This document shows positions 34,097-42,556 of a stretch of 50,086 bases of DNA, piece by piece. The notes under the pieces were generated by a model, which was not told where the DNA came from, did not search any database, and was given only the letters and a program-made list of their open reading frames with translations. The DNA comes from an uncultured beta proteobacterium (GTDB lineage: Bacteria; Pseudomonadota; Gammaproteobacteria; Burkholderiales; Burkholderiaceae_C), in the NCBI GenBank assembly GCA_903930255.1, contig CAIYYA010000020.1:1-50086 (forward strand), written 5' to 3'. Both the position numbers and the translations under genes were made by a program. Each line of letters starts with the position of its first letter. Positions within the stretch are counted from its first letter, which is position 1.

Positions 34097-36055
34097 ATGC
34101 TATACCCCCAACATTTTGACGTTATCGTTGTCGGCGGCGGCCATGCCGGCACCGAGGCTGCGCTGGCTGCTGCGCGCATGGGTTGTAAAACACTGCTGCT
34201 CACACACAACATTGAGACACTTGGACAGATGAGCTGTAACCCGTCGATTGGCGGCATTGGCAAAGGCCATTTGGTGAAAGAGGTCGATGCTTTGGGCGGT
34301 GCCATGGCGAGCGCCACCGACGAGGCGGGTGTGCAGTTTCGCATTCTGAACTCATCCAAAGGCCCGGCCGTGCGCGCCACCCGAGCCCAGGCCGACCGTA
34401 TTTTGTACAAGGCAGCGATTCGTCACCGGCTCGAAAATCAGCCCAACCTGTGGCTCTTTCAACAAGCGGTGGATGACTTGATGGTGCAGGGCGAGCGGGT
34501 GGTGGGCGCGGTAACGCAGGCCGGCATACGCTTTGGTGCCAGCACGGTGGTGCTGACGGCGGGTACTTTTTTGGACGGCAAAATTCATGTGGGTCTGAAT
34601 AATTACCCCGCCGGGCGTGCCGGTGACCCCCCCGCTGTTTCGCTGAGCGCACGGCTGAAAGAATTAAAGCTGCCGCAAGGCCGGCTCAAAACTGGCACGC
34701 CGCCGCGCATTGATGGCCGCTCGATTGATTTCAGCAAGTGCCTGGAGCAACCTGGCGATGGCATGCCCGGTGGCATGAGCGCGCAGATGCCGGTGTTCAG
34801 CTTTATGGGCAGTGCAACGCAACACCCGCAGCAAATGCCCTGTTGGATCACCCATACCAACGAGCGCACGCACGACATTATTCGCAGTGGCTTTGACCGC
34901 AGCCCGATGTTTACCGGCAAGATTGAAGGAGTGGGGCCGCGCTATTGCCCCAGCGTAGAAGACAAAATCAACCGCTTTGCCGACAAAGACAGCCATCAAA
35001 TTTTTCTCGAGCCCGAGGGGTTGACCACGCACGAGTATTACCCCAACGGGATCAGCACCAGTCTGCCGTTTGACATTCAGTATGCGTTGGTGCGATCCAT
35101 GCAGGGACTTGAAAACGCACACATCTTGCGTCCCGGCTACGCGATTGAGTATGACTACTTTGACCCGACCGAACTGAAAAGCACCTTTGAAACCAAGGCC
35201 ATCGGCGGACTCTTTTTTGCCGGCCAAATCAATGGCACCACGGGTTACGAAGAAGCCGCCGCGCAGGGTTTGTATGCCGGTGTGAATGCTGCCTTGCAAG
35301 TCGGCGCACGCAATGCTTGGCAAGCCGACACCTGGGTACCCGCGCGTGATGAGGCTTATCTGGGGGTGTTGGTAGATGATCTGATTACCAAAGGCGTGAC
35401 CGAACCCTACCGCATGTTTACCAGCAGGGCTGAGTTTCGTCTCCAGTTGCGCGAAGATAACGCTGATGCCCGACTGACAGAAACCGGTCGCAAACTGGGC
35501 TTGGTTGATGATGCACGGTGGGATGCTTTTTGCGTAAAACGCGACGCTGTTTCACGTGAAACAGAGCGCCTGCGTTTGATTTGGGTGAACCCCAAAAACC
35601 TGCAGTCAGCTGAAGCAGAACGTGTGTTGGGCAAAGCACTCGAGCATGAATACAGCCTGGCTGATCTGTTGCGCCGACCGGGTGTGAGCTACGCCGCGCT
35701 GATGTCGCTGGACGGGGCAAAGTATGCTGCGCCTGATGTTTCGCTGGCGGCAGAAGTCGTTGAGCAGGTCGAAATTGTTGCCAAATATGCGGGCTATATT
35801 GATCGGCAAAAAGATGAAGTTCAACGTGCATCGCACTACGAGAATTTAAAACTTCCGCAAGAGTTGGATTACATGCAGGTGTCGGCCTTGAGCATTGAAG
35901 CGCGTCAACGGCTGAATCGCTACAAGCCAGAAACCTTGGGGCAAGCGACACGCTTGTCAGGGATCACCCCAGCGACGATTTCTCTGCTGATGATTCATTT
36001 GAAGAAAAGCAAGTACAAAGGCTTCGCTAAAACAGTTGATGAGGCGGCAAGCTGA
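34097..36055 (+). CDS. mnmG: tRNA uridine-5-carboxymethylaminomethyl modification enzyme MnmG
   Basis: FAD-dependent tRNA modification protein of 652 residues. It has the N-terminal FAD motif [53 protein letters not shown] and the C-terminal helical domain. With MnmE it modifies wobble uridine of several tRNAs. ATG 34097 is preferred; the in-frame TTG 34088 only adds three residues. The gene overlaps rsmG by one base (TGATG), the usual origin-proximal pair. A parS site is embedded at 35548-35563. Confidence 0.97.
   Translation: MLYPQHFDVIVVGGGHAGTEAALAAARMGCKTLLLTHNIETLGQMSCNPSIGGIGKGHLVKEVDALGGAMASATDEAGVQFRILNSSKGPAVRATRAQADRILYKAAIRHRLENQPNLWLFQQAVDDLMVQGERVVGAVTQAGIRFGASTVVLTAGTFLDGKIHVGLNNYPAGRAGDPPAVSLSARLKELKLPQGRLKTGTPPRIDGRSIDFSKCLEQPGDGMPGGMSAQMPVFSFMGSATQHPQQMPCWITHTNERTHDIIRSGFDRSPMFTGKIEGVGPRYCPSVEDKINRFADKDSHQIFLEPEGLTTHEYYPNGISTSLPFDIQYALVRSMQGLENAHILRPGYAIEYDYFDPTELKSTFETKAIGGLFFAGQINGTTGYEEAAAQGLYAGVNAALQVGARNAWQADTWVPARDEAYLGVLVDDLITKGVTEPYRMFTSRAEFRLQLREDNADARLTETGRKLGLVDDARWDAFCVKRDAVSRETERLRLIWVNPKNLQSAEAERVLGKALEHEYSLADLLRRPGVSYAALMSLDGAKYAAPDVSLAAEVVEQVEIVAKYAGYIDRQKDEVQRASHYENLKLPQELDYMQVSALSIEARQRLNRYKPETLGQATRLSGITPATISLLMIHLKKSKYKGFAKTVDEAAS
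35548..35563. other. parS site 1 (inside mnmG)
   Basis: TGTTTCACGTGAAACA is the exact universal parS palindrome bound by ParB. It lies in the coding sequence of mnmG. Together with the sites at 36683 and 38498 it forms a centromere cluster next to parAB. Confidence 0.95.
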
Positions 36056-36753
36056 TGCAAAACTTGCGCGCACCTTTGTGTTTGGGTTTGCAGTCGCTCG
36101 GGCTCAGTTTGTCCGAGGTGCAAATTGCCCATTTGCTGAACTATCTGGCTTTGATTCAGAAATGGAACAAGGTCTATAACCTGACGGCAGTGCGTGACCC
36201 GGCTGAGATGCTGACGCACCATGTGCTCGACAGCTTGGCGTTGATCAAACCCTTGCGACAACATTTGTTGGCGTTGCGCGCGTCAAACCAAGCGCTATTA
36301 ATCCAGCCCGATGCTCAATTAATTACCGTTCGGGCTGAGCCTCTGCGGCTGTTGGACGTGGGTGCTGGCGCTGGTTTGCCGGGCGTTGTTGTGGCAATTT
36401 GCTGCCCGGATGTGTTGGTAGATTGCGTCGATGCAGTGGCCAAAAAAGTCGCGTTTATTCAACAGGTATCAGTCACGCTGAAATTGAACAACTTGCGTGG
36501 CATTCACGCGCGGGTTGAGCGCTTGACCCAGCGCTACACGTTGATTACATCTCGCGCCTTTGCTTCGCTGCTCGATTTCACCAAGTGGTCAGCTTGCGCA
36601 TTGGCAGAGCAAGGGGTTTGGCTGGCTATGAAGGGTAAGCATCCAGCTGACGAGTTGGCAGCACTGCCCGCCAATGTGCAAGTGTTTCACGTGGAACAAC
36701 TGGAGGTTCCTGGTTTGAATGCTGAACGCTGCTTGGTTTGGATGCGCCGCTAG
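36055..36753 (+). CDS. rsmG: 16S rRNA m7G527 methyltransferase RsmG
   Basis: SAM-dependent rRNA methyltransferase of 232 residues with NYLALIQKWNKVYNLTAVRD, HHVLDSLAL, motif I LLDVGAGAGLPGVV and SRAFASLLDF. It modifies G527 of 16S rRNA. Between LKPLRQHLLA and RLLDVG there is an extra stretch of about 25 residues (about 75-99). Its DNA contains a fragment of the interspersed repeat (ACCGTTCGGGCTGAGC, 36325-36340). The reading frame survives the insertion. A parS site sits near the 3' end. Confidence 0.95.
   Translation: MQNLRAPLCLGLQSLGLSLSEVQIAHLLNYLALIQKWNKVYNLTAVRDPAEMLTHHVLDSLALIKPLRQHLLALRASNQALLIQPDAQLITVRAEPLRLLDVGAGAGLPGVVVAICCPDVLVDCVDAVAKKVAFIQQVSVTLKLNNLRGIHARVERLTQRYTLITSRAFASLLDFTKWSACALAEQGVWLAMKGKHPADELAALPANVQVFHVEQLEVPGLNAERCLVWMRR
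36305..36340. repeat. Interspersed repeat fragment inside rsmG
   Basis: AGCCCGA (36305-36311) and TCGGGCT (36330-36336) form an inverted repeat. ACCGTTCGGGCTGAGC matches the reverse complement of the right arm of the element at 3112-3223 in 15 of 16 positions. It is translated in frame as TVRAEPL. Confidence 0.6.
36683..36698. other. parS site 2 (inside rsmG, one mismatch)
   Basis: TGTTTCACGTGGAACA differs from the consensus at one position (G for A). It lies near the 3' end of rsmG. Single-mismatch parS sites still bind ParB in characterised species. Confidence 0.85.
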
Positions 36754-36799
36754 TTGCCGTTTTGTCAGCTGGGTTTCGAGTGGAATATAGGTTTTGAAT

Positions 36800-37309
36800 C
36801 TATCGAAGCGGAGCAATGCCTGTCACCGTTGCAAGAGGAATAAACAGTTTTAGCGGTTGGCTTGGTAATTCCAAAAATCCATGATGCTTGTAAAAGGCTG
36901 CTGCGGGTTCGTCTTTTGCATCGACCAACAATGCGTAAGCAGCAATCTCAGAGCGTATTGACCGCGTAAGTGCATCTGTCAACAATGCACCACCCAGTCC
37001 GATGCCCTTAAATTTATTGTCAACGGCCAGGCGCCCCATTCGTATTGCTGGAACCGTTGGATAACGCGGTAACCTTTTGCTCAAAACCAATGGCAAATCT
37101 GAAAGCAAAACGCTAGCTGATGCCAGAATGTAATAGCCCGAAATTTGCTGATCTTCGGTCAATGCAACAAAGCAAGCCGTCACGCGGCGGCGAACATCCT
37201 GTGAAACTTGCTGTTTGAAATAGTTGTCCAGCGGTACTGATCCACTGTTAAATGCAGATCGCTCATGGTCATTTACGAGTCGTGCAACTTGAAACGAGTT
37301 GTTGCTCAT
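36800..37309 (-). CDS. GNAT acetyltransferase toxin (TacT type)
   Basis: GCN5-family acetyltransferase of 169 residues with the acetyl-CoA loop KFKGIGLGGALL near 100 and the C-terminal AAAFYKHHGFLELP segment. The N-terminal part (GSVPLDNYFKQQVSQDVRRR) is characteristic of toxins paired with DUF1778 antitoxins. TacT-type enzymes acetylate the amino group of charged tRNAs and block translation. Its ATG overlaps the antitoxin stop by 4 bases, giving the classic co-translated pair. Confidence 0.9.
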   Translation of the reverse strand: MSNNSFQVARLVNDHERSAFNSGSVPLDNYFKQQVSQDVRRRVTACFVALTEDQQISGYYILASASVLLSDLPLVLSKRLPRYPTVPAIRMGRLAVDNKFKGIGLGGALLTDALTRSIRSEIAAYALLVDAKDEPAAAFYKHHGFLELPSQPLKLFIPLATVTGIAPLR

Positions 37310-37587
37310 GCAGGTTTTAAGAGATTAGAGCGTCTGTCAAAGGCACGCTGCATGGCAGGCGTAGGCTCATGTGGATTCATAAGCGCTTGGGCAAAACATT
37401 CCTGATCGACCAAGGACAAACGGATGACTTCAGATTGTTCTATTGCTCTTAGTGCTGCGTCCTGGACGGCACTTACTACAAAATCAGTCATCGTGCGCCC
37501 CTGAAGTTCAGCCGCGCGCTTAAGTGTGGCATGAAGATCAAAGCTGATACGTGCTTCAAGACGTGCCGTGGTTGCGGTGGCTGGCAT
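37306..37587 (-). CDS. DUF1778 antitoxin (TacA type)
   Basis: A 93-residue ribbon-helix-helix antitoxin. The N-terminus MPATATTARLEARISFDLHA leads into LKRAAELQGRTMTDFVVSAV, and the C-terminal tail (SLVDQECFAQALMNPHEPTP, then AMQRAF) wraps the toxin. ATG 37587 follows AAGGAG; the frame upstream to 37641 crosses the operator and is unlikely to be translated. It neutralises the GNAT toxin and represses the operon. Confidence 0.92.
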   Translation of the reverse strand: MPATATTARLEARISFDLHATLKRAAELQGRTMTDFVVSAVQDAALRAIEQSEVIRLSLVDQECFAQALMNPHEPTPAMQRAFDRRSNLLKPA

Positions 37588-37605
37588 AAAAGCTCCTTGA
37601 TATTT

Positions 37606-37624
37606 ATACGGCATTCTGCCGTAT
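37606..37624. promoter_or_regulatory. Operator palindrome of the TacAT-type module
   Basis: ATACGGCA, TTC, TGCCGTAT is a perfect 8+3+8 palindrome 18 bases before the antitoxin start. Ribbon-helix-helix antitoxins bind such sequences, so this is the probable autorepression site. A stretch of about 230 bases to the next gene shows no other gene. Confidence 0.75.
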
Positions 37625-37855
37625 TTGGGGTAAACATGCAATATATTTTGAGGGGTTGGGAGATCGTGGGGTAGGTGAAGCGAAACACGACGATCGCATG
37701 GCCTCGAAAAGACGATGGAATAAGCAAACCAGTCGAGTCGGCGAGTGACTTGAATCAGTGGACATCAATGCGCGCTCAACAGTTTTGAATCGTCAGGCGA
37801 TTACCACTGCACTACACCCGCTAAACTCAATCATTCCACTTTATAAGGTTACCCC

Positions 37856-38470
37856 ATGCTCGGCATAACCGATTACGCCACTTTTGTCGTCACGATTCTT
37901 GTTTTTTTGCTGATTCCAGGTCCCGGAAATCTTGCCTTGGTGACTTCTACAGGCAAGGGCGGTATGCGTGGCGGGCTGGCTGCGACCTTTGGCGTTATTC
38001 TGGGTGACCAGGTGTTGATGTGGTTGGCCGTGGCTGGCGTGGCGGCGCTGTTGGCTGCTTACCCGGCAGCATTTCAGGCGGTGCAATGGCTGGGTGCCGC
38101 TTATCTGGCCTGGTTGGGCGGCAAGATGCTTTTGGCCAAGCCGGGTGCGGCACCGGTTTTGCATATCAAACCACACCACTATTTGCAGCAAGCCATGATG
38201 ATCACCGTGCTCAACCCTAAAGCTATTTTGTTTTATATGGCGTTTTTTCCGCTGTTTGTTGACCCAGTGCGCCAGCAGGGCTTGCTCACCTATGCTTTTA
38301 TGGCGGTGACGATTGCTGTGCTGACATTTGGCTACGGCTTGGTTGCTACCTTGTTGACGCACTTTTTGGCGGAGCGCATGCGTGCCAGCCCAACGTTGAC
38401 ACATCTCCTTGAGAAAATAGCCGGTCTGTTTTTGATCGGATTTGGTGTCAAACTGGTGGTATCGCGCTGA
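37856..38470 (+). CDS. LysE/RhtB-family amino-acid exporter
   Basis: Six-span membrane protein of 204 residues with the family N-terminus FLLIPGPGNLALVTSTGKGG and MRGGLAATFGVILGD, and the central NPKAILFYMAFFPLFVDP. It exports amino acids or related compounds by proton exchange; the substrate cannot be read. It lies immediately before parS and parA on the same strand. Confidence 0.92.
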   Translation: MLGITDYATFVVTILVFLLIPGPGNLALVTSTGKGGMRGGLAATFGVILGDQVLMWLAVAGVAALLAAYPAAFQAVQWLGAAYLAWLGGKMLLAKPGAAPVLHIKPHHYLQQAMMITVLNPKAILFYMAFFPLFVDPVRQQGLLTYAFMAVTIAVLTFGYGLVATLLTHFLAERMRASPTLTHLLEKIAGLFLIGFGVKLVVSR

Positions 38471-38497
38471 ACGCTGAGCAATCCAATCATGACCCCA

Positions 38498-38513
38498 TGT
38501 TTCACGTGAAACA
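38498..38513. other. parS site 3 (upstream of parA)
   Basis: Exact TGTTTCACGTGAAACA, 38 bases before the parA start codon. It may serve both as centromere and as a regulatory site for the parA transcript. Confidence 0.95.
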
Positions 38514-38551
38514 ATTGTTCAACCTAATACTCATTACCCGGTAAGCATCGC

Positions 38552-39337
38552 ATGGCCAAAATTTTCTGTGTAGCCAATCAAAAAGGTGGAGTGGGCAAAA
38601 CCACAACCACGGTTAACCTGGCGGCAGGCTTGGCCAAGGTGGGGCAGCGTGTGCTGATGGTTGACCTGGATCCGCAGGGCAATGCCACCATGGGCTCGGG
38701 CGTGGACAAACGCAAGCTGGCGTTGTCGGTTTACGATGTGTTGCTCGAAACGGCGTCGATTGTTGAGGCTCGCGTGCAAAGCAGCAAATTGCAGGATGCC
38801 GGCTGTGGCTATGACATTCTGGGCGCAAACCGCGAACTCGCTGGTGCTGAGGTTGAGATGGTTGAGCTGGAGCGGCGTGAAAAGCGCTTGAAGCTGGCTT
38901 TGGCTGTCGTAGAAAAAGACTATGACTTTATTTTGATCGACTGCCCGCCAAGTTTGTCGATGCTCACGCTCAATGGCTTGTGTTGCGCGCATGGCGTGAT
39001 TGTGCCGATGCAGTGCGAATATTTTGCGCTTGAAGGTTTAGCCGATTTGGTCAACACCATCAAGCAAGTGCACGCGAACTTGAACAAAGACCTGGCCATC
39101 ATTGGCTTGCTGCGTGTCATGTTTGACCCGCGCATCACCCTGCAGCAGCAGGTTAGCGAGCAGCTCAAGGCACGTTTTGCCGAGAAGGTTTTTAACACCG
39201 TCATTCCACGCAACGTGCGCTTGGCTGAGGCACCCAGCTATGGTCTGCCTGGGGTCGTGTTTGACCCGTCTTCCAAGGGCGCTCAGGCTTTTGTCGCCTT
39301 TGCCCAAGAGATGGTTGAACGCTTGCAAAAGATGTAG
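38552..39337 (+). CDS. parA: Chromosome partitioning ATPase ParA (Soj)
   Basis: ParA of 261 residues with deviant Walker [21 protein letters not shown] (about 8-27), VDLDPQGNAT, DFILIDCPPSLSMLTLNGL and the C-terminal AEAPSYGLPGVVFDPSSKGA. It is the short chromosomal type without an N-terminal DNA-binding domain. It binds the nucleoid and moves ParB-parS complexes apart. Confidence 0.97.
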   Translation: MAKIFCVANQKGGVGKTTTTVNLAAGLAKVGQRVLMVDLDPQGNATMGSGVDKRKLALSVYDVLLETASIVEARVQSSKLQDAGCGYDILGANRELAGAEVEMVELERREKRLKLALAVVEKDYDFILIDCPPSLSMLTLNGLCCAHGVIVPMQCEYFALEGLADLVNTIKQVHANLNKDLAIIGLLRVMFDPRITLQQQVSEQLKARFAEKVFNTVIPRNVRLAEAPSYGLPGVVFDPSSKGAQAFVAFAQEMVERLQKM

Positions 39338-39394
39338 TCAAATGTGCCTACGACGCCCGATTGACAAGCATGAACAGCTATTAAATTCATAGTC

Positions 39395-39949
39395 ATGAAG
39401 CAAGCCCCTATTCTGCTCTTGCCAGGCTGGCAAAACTCTGGACCAGAGCATTGGCAAAGTCTTTGGCAAAGCCAATTTGACTACCAGCGGGTCGAGCAGC
39501 ACGACTGGATGTTGCCACTGCGCGGCGACTGGATTGTGCGTCTTGAAGACGTGGTTTTGTCGAGCCCTGAGCCGGTGCTGCTGGTGGCACACAGTCTGGG
39601 TTGCCAATTGGTTGCGGCATGGTCGGCCTGTACGCGCCATACCCATCTTGTCAAGGCGGCCTTGTTGGTGGCGCCGGGCGATGTCGAGCGCGAAGAATTG
39701 CGCCCGGTCTTGGCCAGTTGGTCACCCCTGGTGCTAAAACCCCTGCCATTTCCCAGCACGCTGGTGGCCAGCACCAATGACCCCTATTGCAGCTTTGCGC
39801 GCGCCAGCCTGTTTGCACGGGCCTGGGGCTCTGAGCTGGTCAACGCGGGAGCCATGGGACATTTAAATGCTGACTCTGGGCTGGGCGACTGGCCACAGGG
39901 TCAGGCTTTGCTGCAACGACTCATCTCACATGAAGAATTTAGTTTTTAG
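39395..39949 (+). CDS. RBBP9/YdeN-family alpha/beta hydrolase
   Basis: Serine hydrolase of 184 residues with LLLPGWQNSGPEHWQSLWQS, nucleophile motif VAHSLGCQL (near residue 68), VASTNDPYC and GAMGHLNADSGLGDW carrying Asp and His. The family has serine hydrolase activity with poorly known substrates. It lies between parA (57 bases before) and parB, interrupting the usual parAB pair. No link to segregation is evident. Confidence 0.9.
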   Translation: MKQAPILLLPGWQNSGPEHWQSLWQSQFDYQRVEQHDWMLPLRGDWIVRLEDVVLSSPEPVLLVAHSLGCQLVAAWSACTRHTHLVKAALLVAPGDVEREELRPVLASWSPLVLKPLPFPSTLVASTNDPYCSFARASLFARAWGSELVNAGAMGHLNADSGLGDWPQGQALLQRLISHEEFSF

Positions 39950-39986
39950 TCGGTAGTTGGTAGTCCAACTCAATACTTCCAACTCG

Positions 39987-40011
39987 AAACTAAAAACTAA
40001 AAACTAAAAAC
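39987..40011. repeat. 7-base tandem repeat before parB
   Basis: AAACTAA is repeated three times and a half in the gap between the hydrolase and parB. Short tandem repeats in 5' regions can vary in number by slippage and alter expression; whether this one does is unknown. Confidence 0.75.
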
Positions 40012-40079
40012 AACCAAAGTCTTCGCACAAAGTGCAAAGAATTCACTTGTTAGAAACTAATAATTTAAGGAGTAACGCC

Positions 40080-41033
40080 ATGGTGACCAAAAAACTCAAA
40101 GGACTGGGCATGGGCCTGGAGGCCTTGCTCGGGCCTGATGCTTCAGTGCCCGCGAGCAGCAGTCAGCAGCCTTCGAGCTTGCTGCTGTCAGACCTGGTGC
40201 CCGGTCAATACCAGCCGCGCACCCGCATGGATGAGGGTGCACTGTATGAGCTGGCCGAGTCGATCAAGGTGCAAGGCATCATGCAGCCGATTTTGGTGCG
40301 TCAGCTCAGTCAGGCAGACGCTCAAGCCAAGCGCAACCCTGATGCTGCAGATGCGGGTCGTCCGGTGTACGAGATCATTGCCGGCGAGCGGCGCTTCAGG
40401 GCTGCAAAATTGGCTGGGTTGGATAGCGTGCCGGTGCTGGTGCGCGAGGTGCCTAACGAAGCCGCTGCGGCCATGGCGCTGATCGAAAACATGCAGCGTG
40501 AAGACCTCAATCCGCTGGAAGAGGCGCAAGGCATGCAGCGCTTGATCAAAGAGTTTGGGCTGACCCACGAAACTGCTGCCCAAGCCGTTGGGCGTTCGCG
40601 CAGTGCGGCCAGTAATTTGCTACGTTTGCTGAATCTGGCCGAGCCGGTGCAAACCATGCTGATGGCGGGTGATATCGACATGGGTCATGCGCGGGCTCTG
40701 CTGGCCTTGGACAAAGCCACACAAATCACCGCGGCCAACCAGCTGTTAGCCAAAAAAATGTCGGTGCGCGAGGCCGAAAGTCTGGTTAAAAAGCTCAGTG
40801 CCGAGTTTTCACTAACCGCCAGCAAACCCGTCAAAGAAAAATCGCGTGACATCAAGCGAATTGAAGACGAACTTTCTGATTTGCTCACGGCAACGGTTGA
40901 GGTGCGTGTGAAAAAGCGTGTCAAACGCGCCGGTCGGTTCGAGGATATCGGAGAAATCGGCATCCAATTCAGTTCGCTCGACGAACTCAATGGCCTGATT
41001 GATAAATTGCGCGGGTGTCTGGAGCGGCAATAA
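40080..41033 (+). CDS. parB: Chromosome partitioning protein ParB (Spo0J)
   Basis: ParB of 317 residues starting MVTKKLKGLGMGLEALLG. The N-terminal CTPase/spreading domain shows YQPRTRMDEGALYELAESIK and EIIAGERRFRAAKLAGL. The helix-turn-helix (THETAAQAVGRSRSAASNLL) and a C-terminal dimer domain follow. ATG 40080 with AAGGAG 6 bases before it is preferred over the in-frame 40032. It binds the three parS sites nearby and loads condensin. Confidence 0.96.
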   Translation: MVTKKLKGLGMGLEALLGPDASVPASSSQQPSSLLLSDLVPGQYQPRTRMDEGALYELAESIKVQGIMQPILVRQLSQADAQAKRNPDAADAGRPVYEIIAGERRFRAAKLAGLDSVPVLVREVPNEAAAAMALIENMQREDLNPLEEAQGMQRLIKEFGLTHETAAQAVGRSRSAASNLLRLLNLAEPVQTMLMAGDIDMGHARALLALDKATQITAANQLLAKKMSVREAESLVKKLSAEFSLTASKPVKEKSRDIKRIEDELSDLLTATVEVRVKKRVKRAGRFEDIGEIGIQFSSLDELNGLIDKLRGCLERQ

Positions 41034-41121
41034 ATATCGGTATTAATTGCGCTCGGTCAATAAACACTGATAACTAGCAGCCGAAGGTCTTTGTAACTAA
41101 CAAGCACCCCCTTAGAATGAA

Positions 41122-41199
41122 TTAACCGAGAAAATCCATTAGCACCGTTCACCCGGAGCTCGAACGGTGAATTTTCTAATGAACAATCTCGGACTAAGC
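41122..41199. repeat. Palindromic interspersed repeat, copy 2 (shortened)
   Basis: Shares ATTAACCGA, CCATTAGCACCGTTC, GAGCTCGAACGGTGAATTTT and CTAATGAACAATC with the element at 3112-3223 but lacks the central hairpin arms. Again it ends just upstream of a coding region and offers the same spurious start (MNFLM...). Confidence 0.7.
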
Positions 41200-41223
41200 T
41201 TATTTGAATGGAAGGGGTGCTTT

Positions 41224-42525
41224 ATGAAATGTGTGAAATTTGCCACTCTGGTGGCTTTGCTGACAGGTTTCATCGGAACGCTTGCCGGTGCAAGCGAGCC
41301 CGAGTCAGTGGTGCGCGGCGGTCGTTTATATGACAACTGGATGGCCGAGTCCAAAGCGCGCGTGCCAAATCAGCCCAACCCTGCTTTTAAAACCAAGCTG
41401 GCTCGCGTTGCGCCTGTGGATACGTGGCGTTGTGTCGAATGCCATGGTTGGGATTTCAAAGGCAAACATGGGGTAAAGAGCATGGTTGCGCGGCAAAAAA
41501 CCGATCCCTCAGCGATTGTTGCTTTGCTTAAAGATGCCAACCATGGGTATGAAGAGCTCCTGGATGAGCGAGATCGTCTAGATTTGGCGCACTTTATCGT
41601 TAGCGCAGAGCTGGATATGCACGCGTTGGTTGATGCAGCCAAGCGAAGCAAGTCGACCCAGGGCGCATCAGACAAAGTATTTGCCACAGTTTGTGCCAGT
41701 TGCCATGGCCTCGATGGTGACCGCTTGCGAGAAATCCCGCCACTGGGCGATTCAGCCAGACAACGACCACTCGAGGTTTTGCACGTTGCCTTAAACGGGC
41801 ATCCCGGCGGCAATATGCCGGCACTTCGAACCTTGGGTGAAGACGTTGCCGTCAAAATGTTGGCGCACATGCAAACCTTGCGCAGTTTTAATCTGGCAGC
41901 CTCCATTGCCAATGGGGGTCGGCTTTATGACGACTGGCAGGTGCACGTGGGTGGCCAGCGTCAGGCGTTGCCTCATCCGGCCTATCCGCCCAAAGCTTCT
42001 TACGCCAGCTCTGCGCAAGAAACCTGGCGCTGCAAGGAGTGTCACGGCTGGGATTACAAGGGTAACTTGGGGCAATATGCAAAAGGCAATCATGCCACTG
42101 GAATCAAAGGGATTCAGGGCTTGGCTGGGGCTGATCCTGAGCGAAGCATGGCAATTTTGCGCAGCAGCAGCCATTATTTTGGCTCTGTCCTGAAGTTCAG
42201 AGATCTGCAGGATCTGGCCAATTTTGTCAGTTATGGACAAGTCGACATGGCCTTGGCACTTGACCCTCGCACTGGATTGGCGCGCGGGGATGCTGCGAGC
42301 GGGCAAAAGCACTACCGCACCATGTGCTCGAGCTGCCATGGATTAGAAGGGCGTTTTGTTGCCAAACGGCATTTAGGCAAAGCGGCGCGTGATGACCCCT
42401 GGCACAGTCTGCACAACATGCTCAACGGTCACCCTGATGACACCATGCCAGCGCTCAGGGAACTCGATCCCAAGATCATTCACGACATCTTGGCCCATTT
42501 ACAGACCTTGCAAGAGCGTCGCTAA
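41224..42525 (+). CDS. Tetrahaem cytochrome made of two dihaem halves
   Basis: Exported cytochrome of 433 residues. The signal peptide ends near AGAS (residue 22). Two homologous halves follow. The first has GGRLYDNWMAE, WRCVECHGWDFKG and CASCHGLDGDR, ending NMPALRTLGEDVAVKMLAHM. The second has GGRLYDDWQVH, WRCKECHGWDYKG and CSSCHGLEGRF, ending TMPALRELDPKIIHDILAHL. Each half pairs one CXECHGWD-type and one class I cytochrome type site. I do not know a characterised member. The start is ATG 41224 after GGAAGGGG, not the repeat-derived GTG 41167. Confidence 0.88.
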   Translation: MKCVKFATLVALLTGFIGTLAGASEPESVVRGGRLYDNWMAESKARVPNQPNPAFKTKLARVAPVDTWRCVECHGWDFKGKHGVKSMVARQKTDPSAIVALLKDANHGYEELLDERDRLDLAHFIVSAELDMHALVDAAKRSKSTQGASDKVFATVCASCHGLDGDRLREIPPLGDSARQRPLEVLHVALNGHPGGNMPALRTLGEDVAVKMLAHMQTLRSFNLAASIANGGRLYDDWQVHVGGQRQALPHPAYPPKASYASSAQETWRCKECHGWDYKGNLGQYAKGNHATGIKGIQGLAGADPERSMAILRSSSHYFGSVLKFRDLQDLANFVSYGQVDMALALDPRTGLARGDAASGQKHYRTMCSSCHGLEGRFVAKRHLGKAARDDPWHSLHNMLNGHPDDTMPALRELDPKIIHDILAHLQTLQERR

Positions 42526-42556
42526 ATTGCGCGTCAAGGTTTTCCTCGAAGTCTGA

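Noticed and set aside
37798..37822. Minus strand GCGGGTGTAGTGCAGTGGTAAT resembles the 5' part of a glycine tRNA
   Set aside because: The D-stem does not pair well and no anticodon arm or T-arm follows, so it is not a functional tRNA. A decayed tRNA half is possible but the match is too short to claim.
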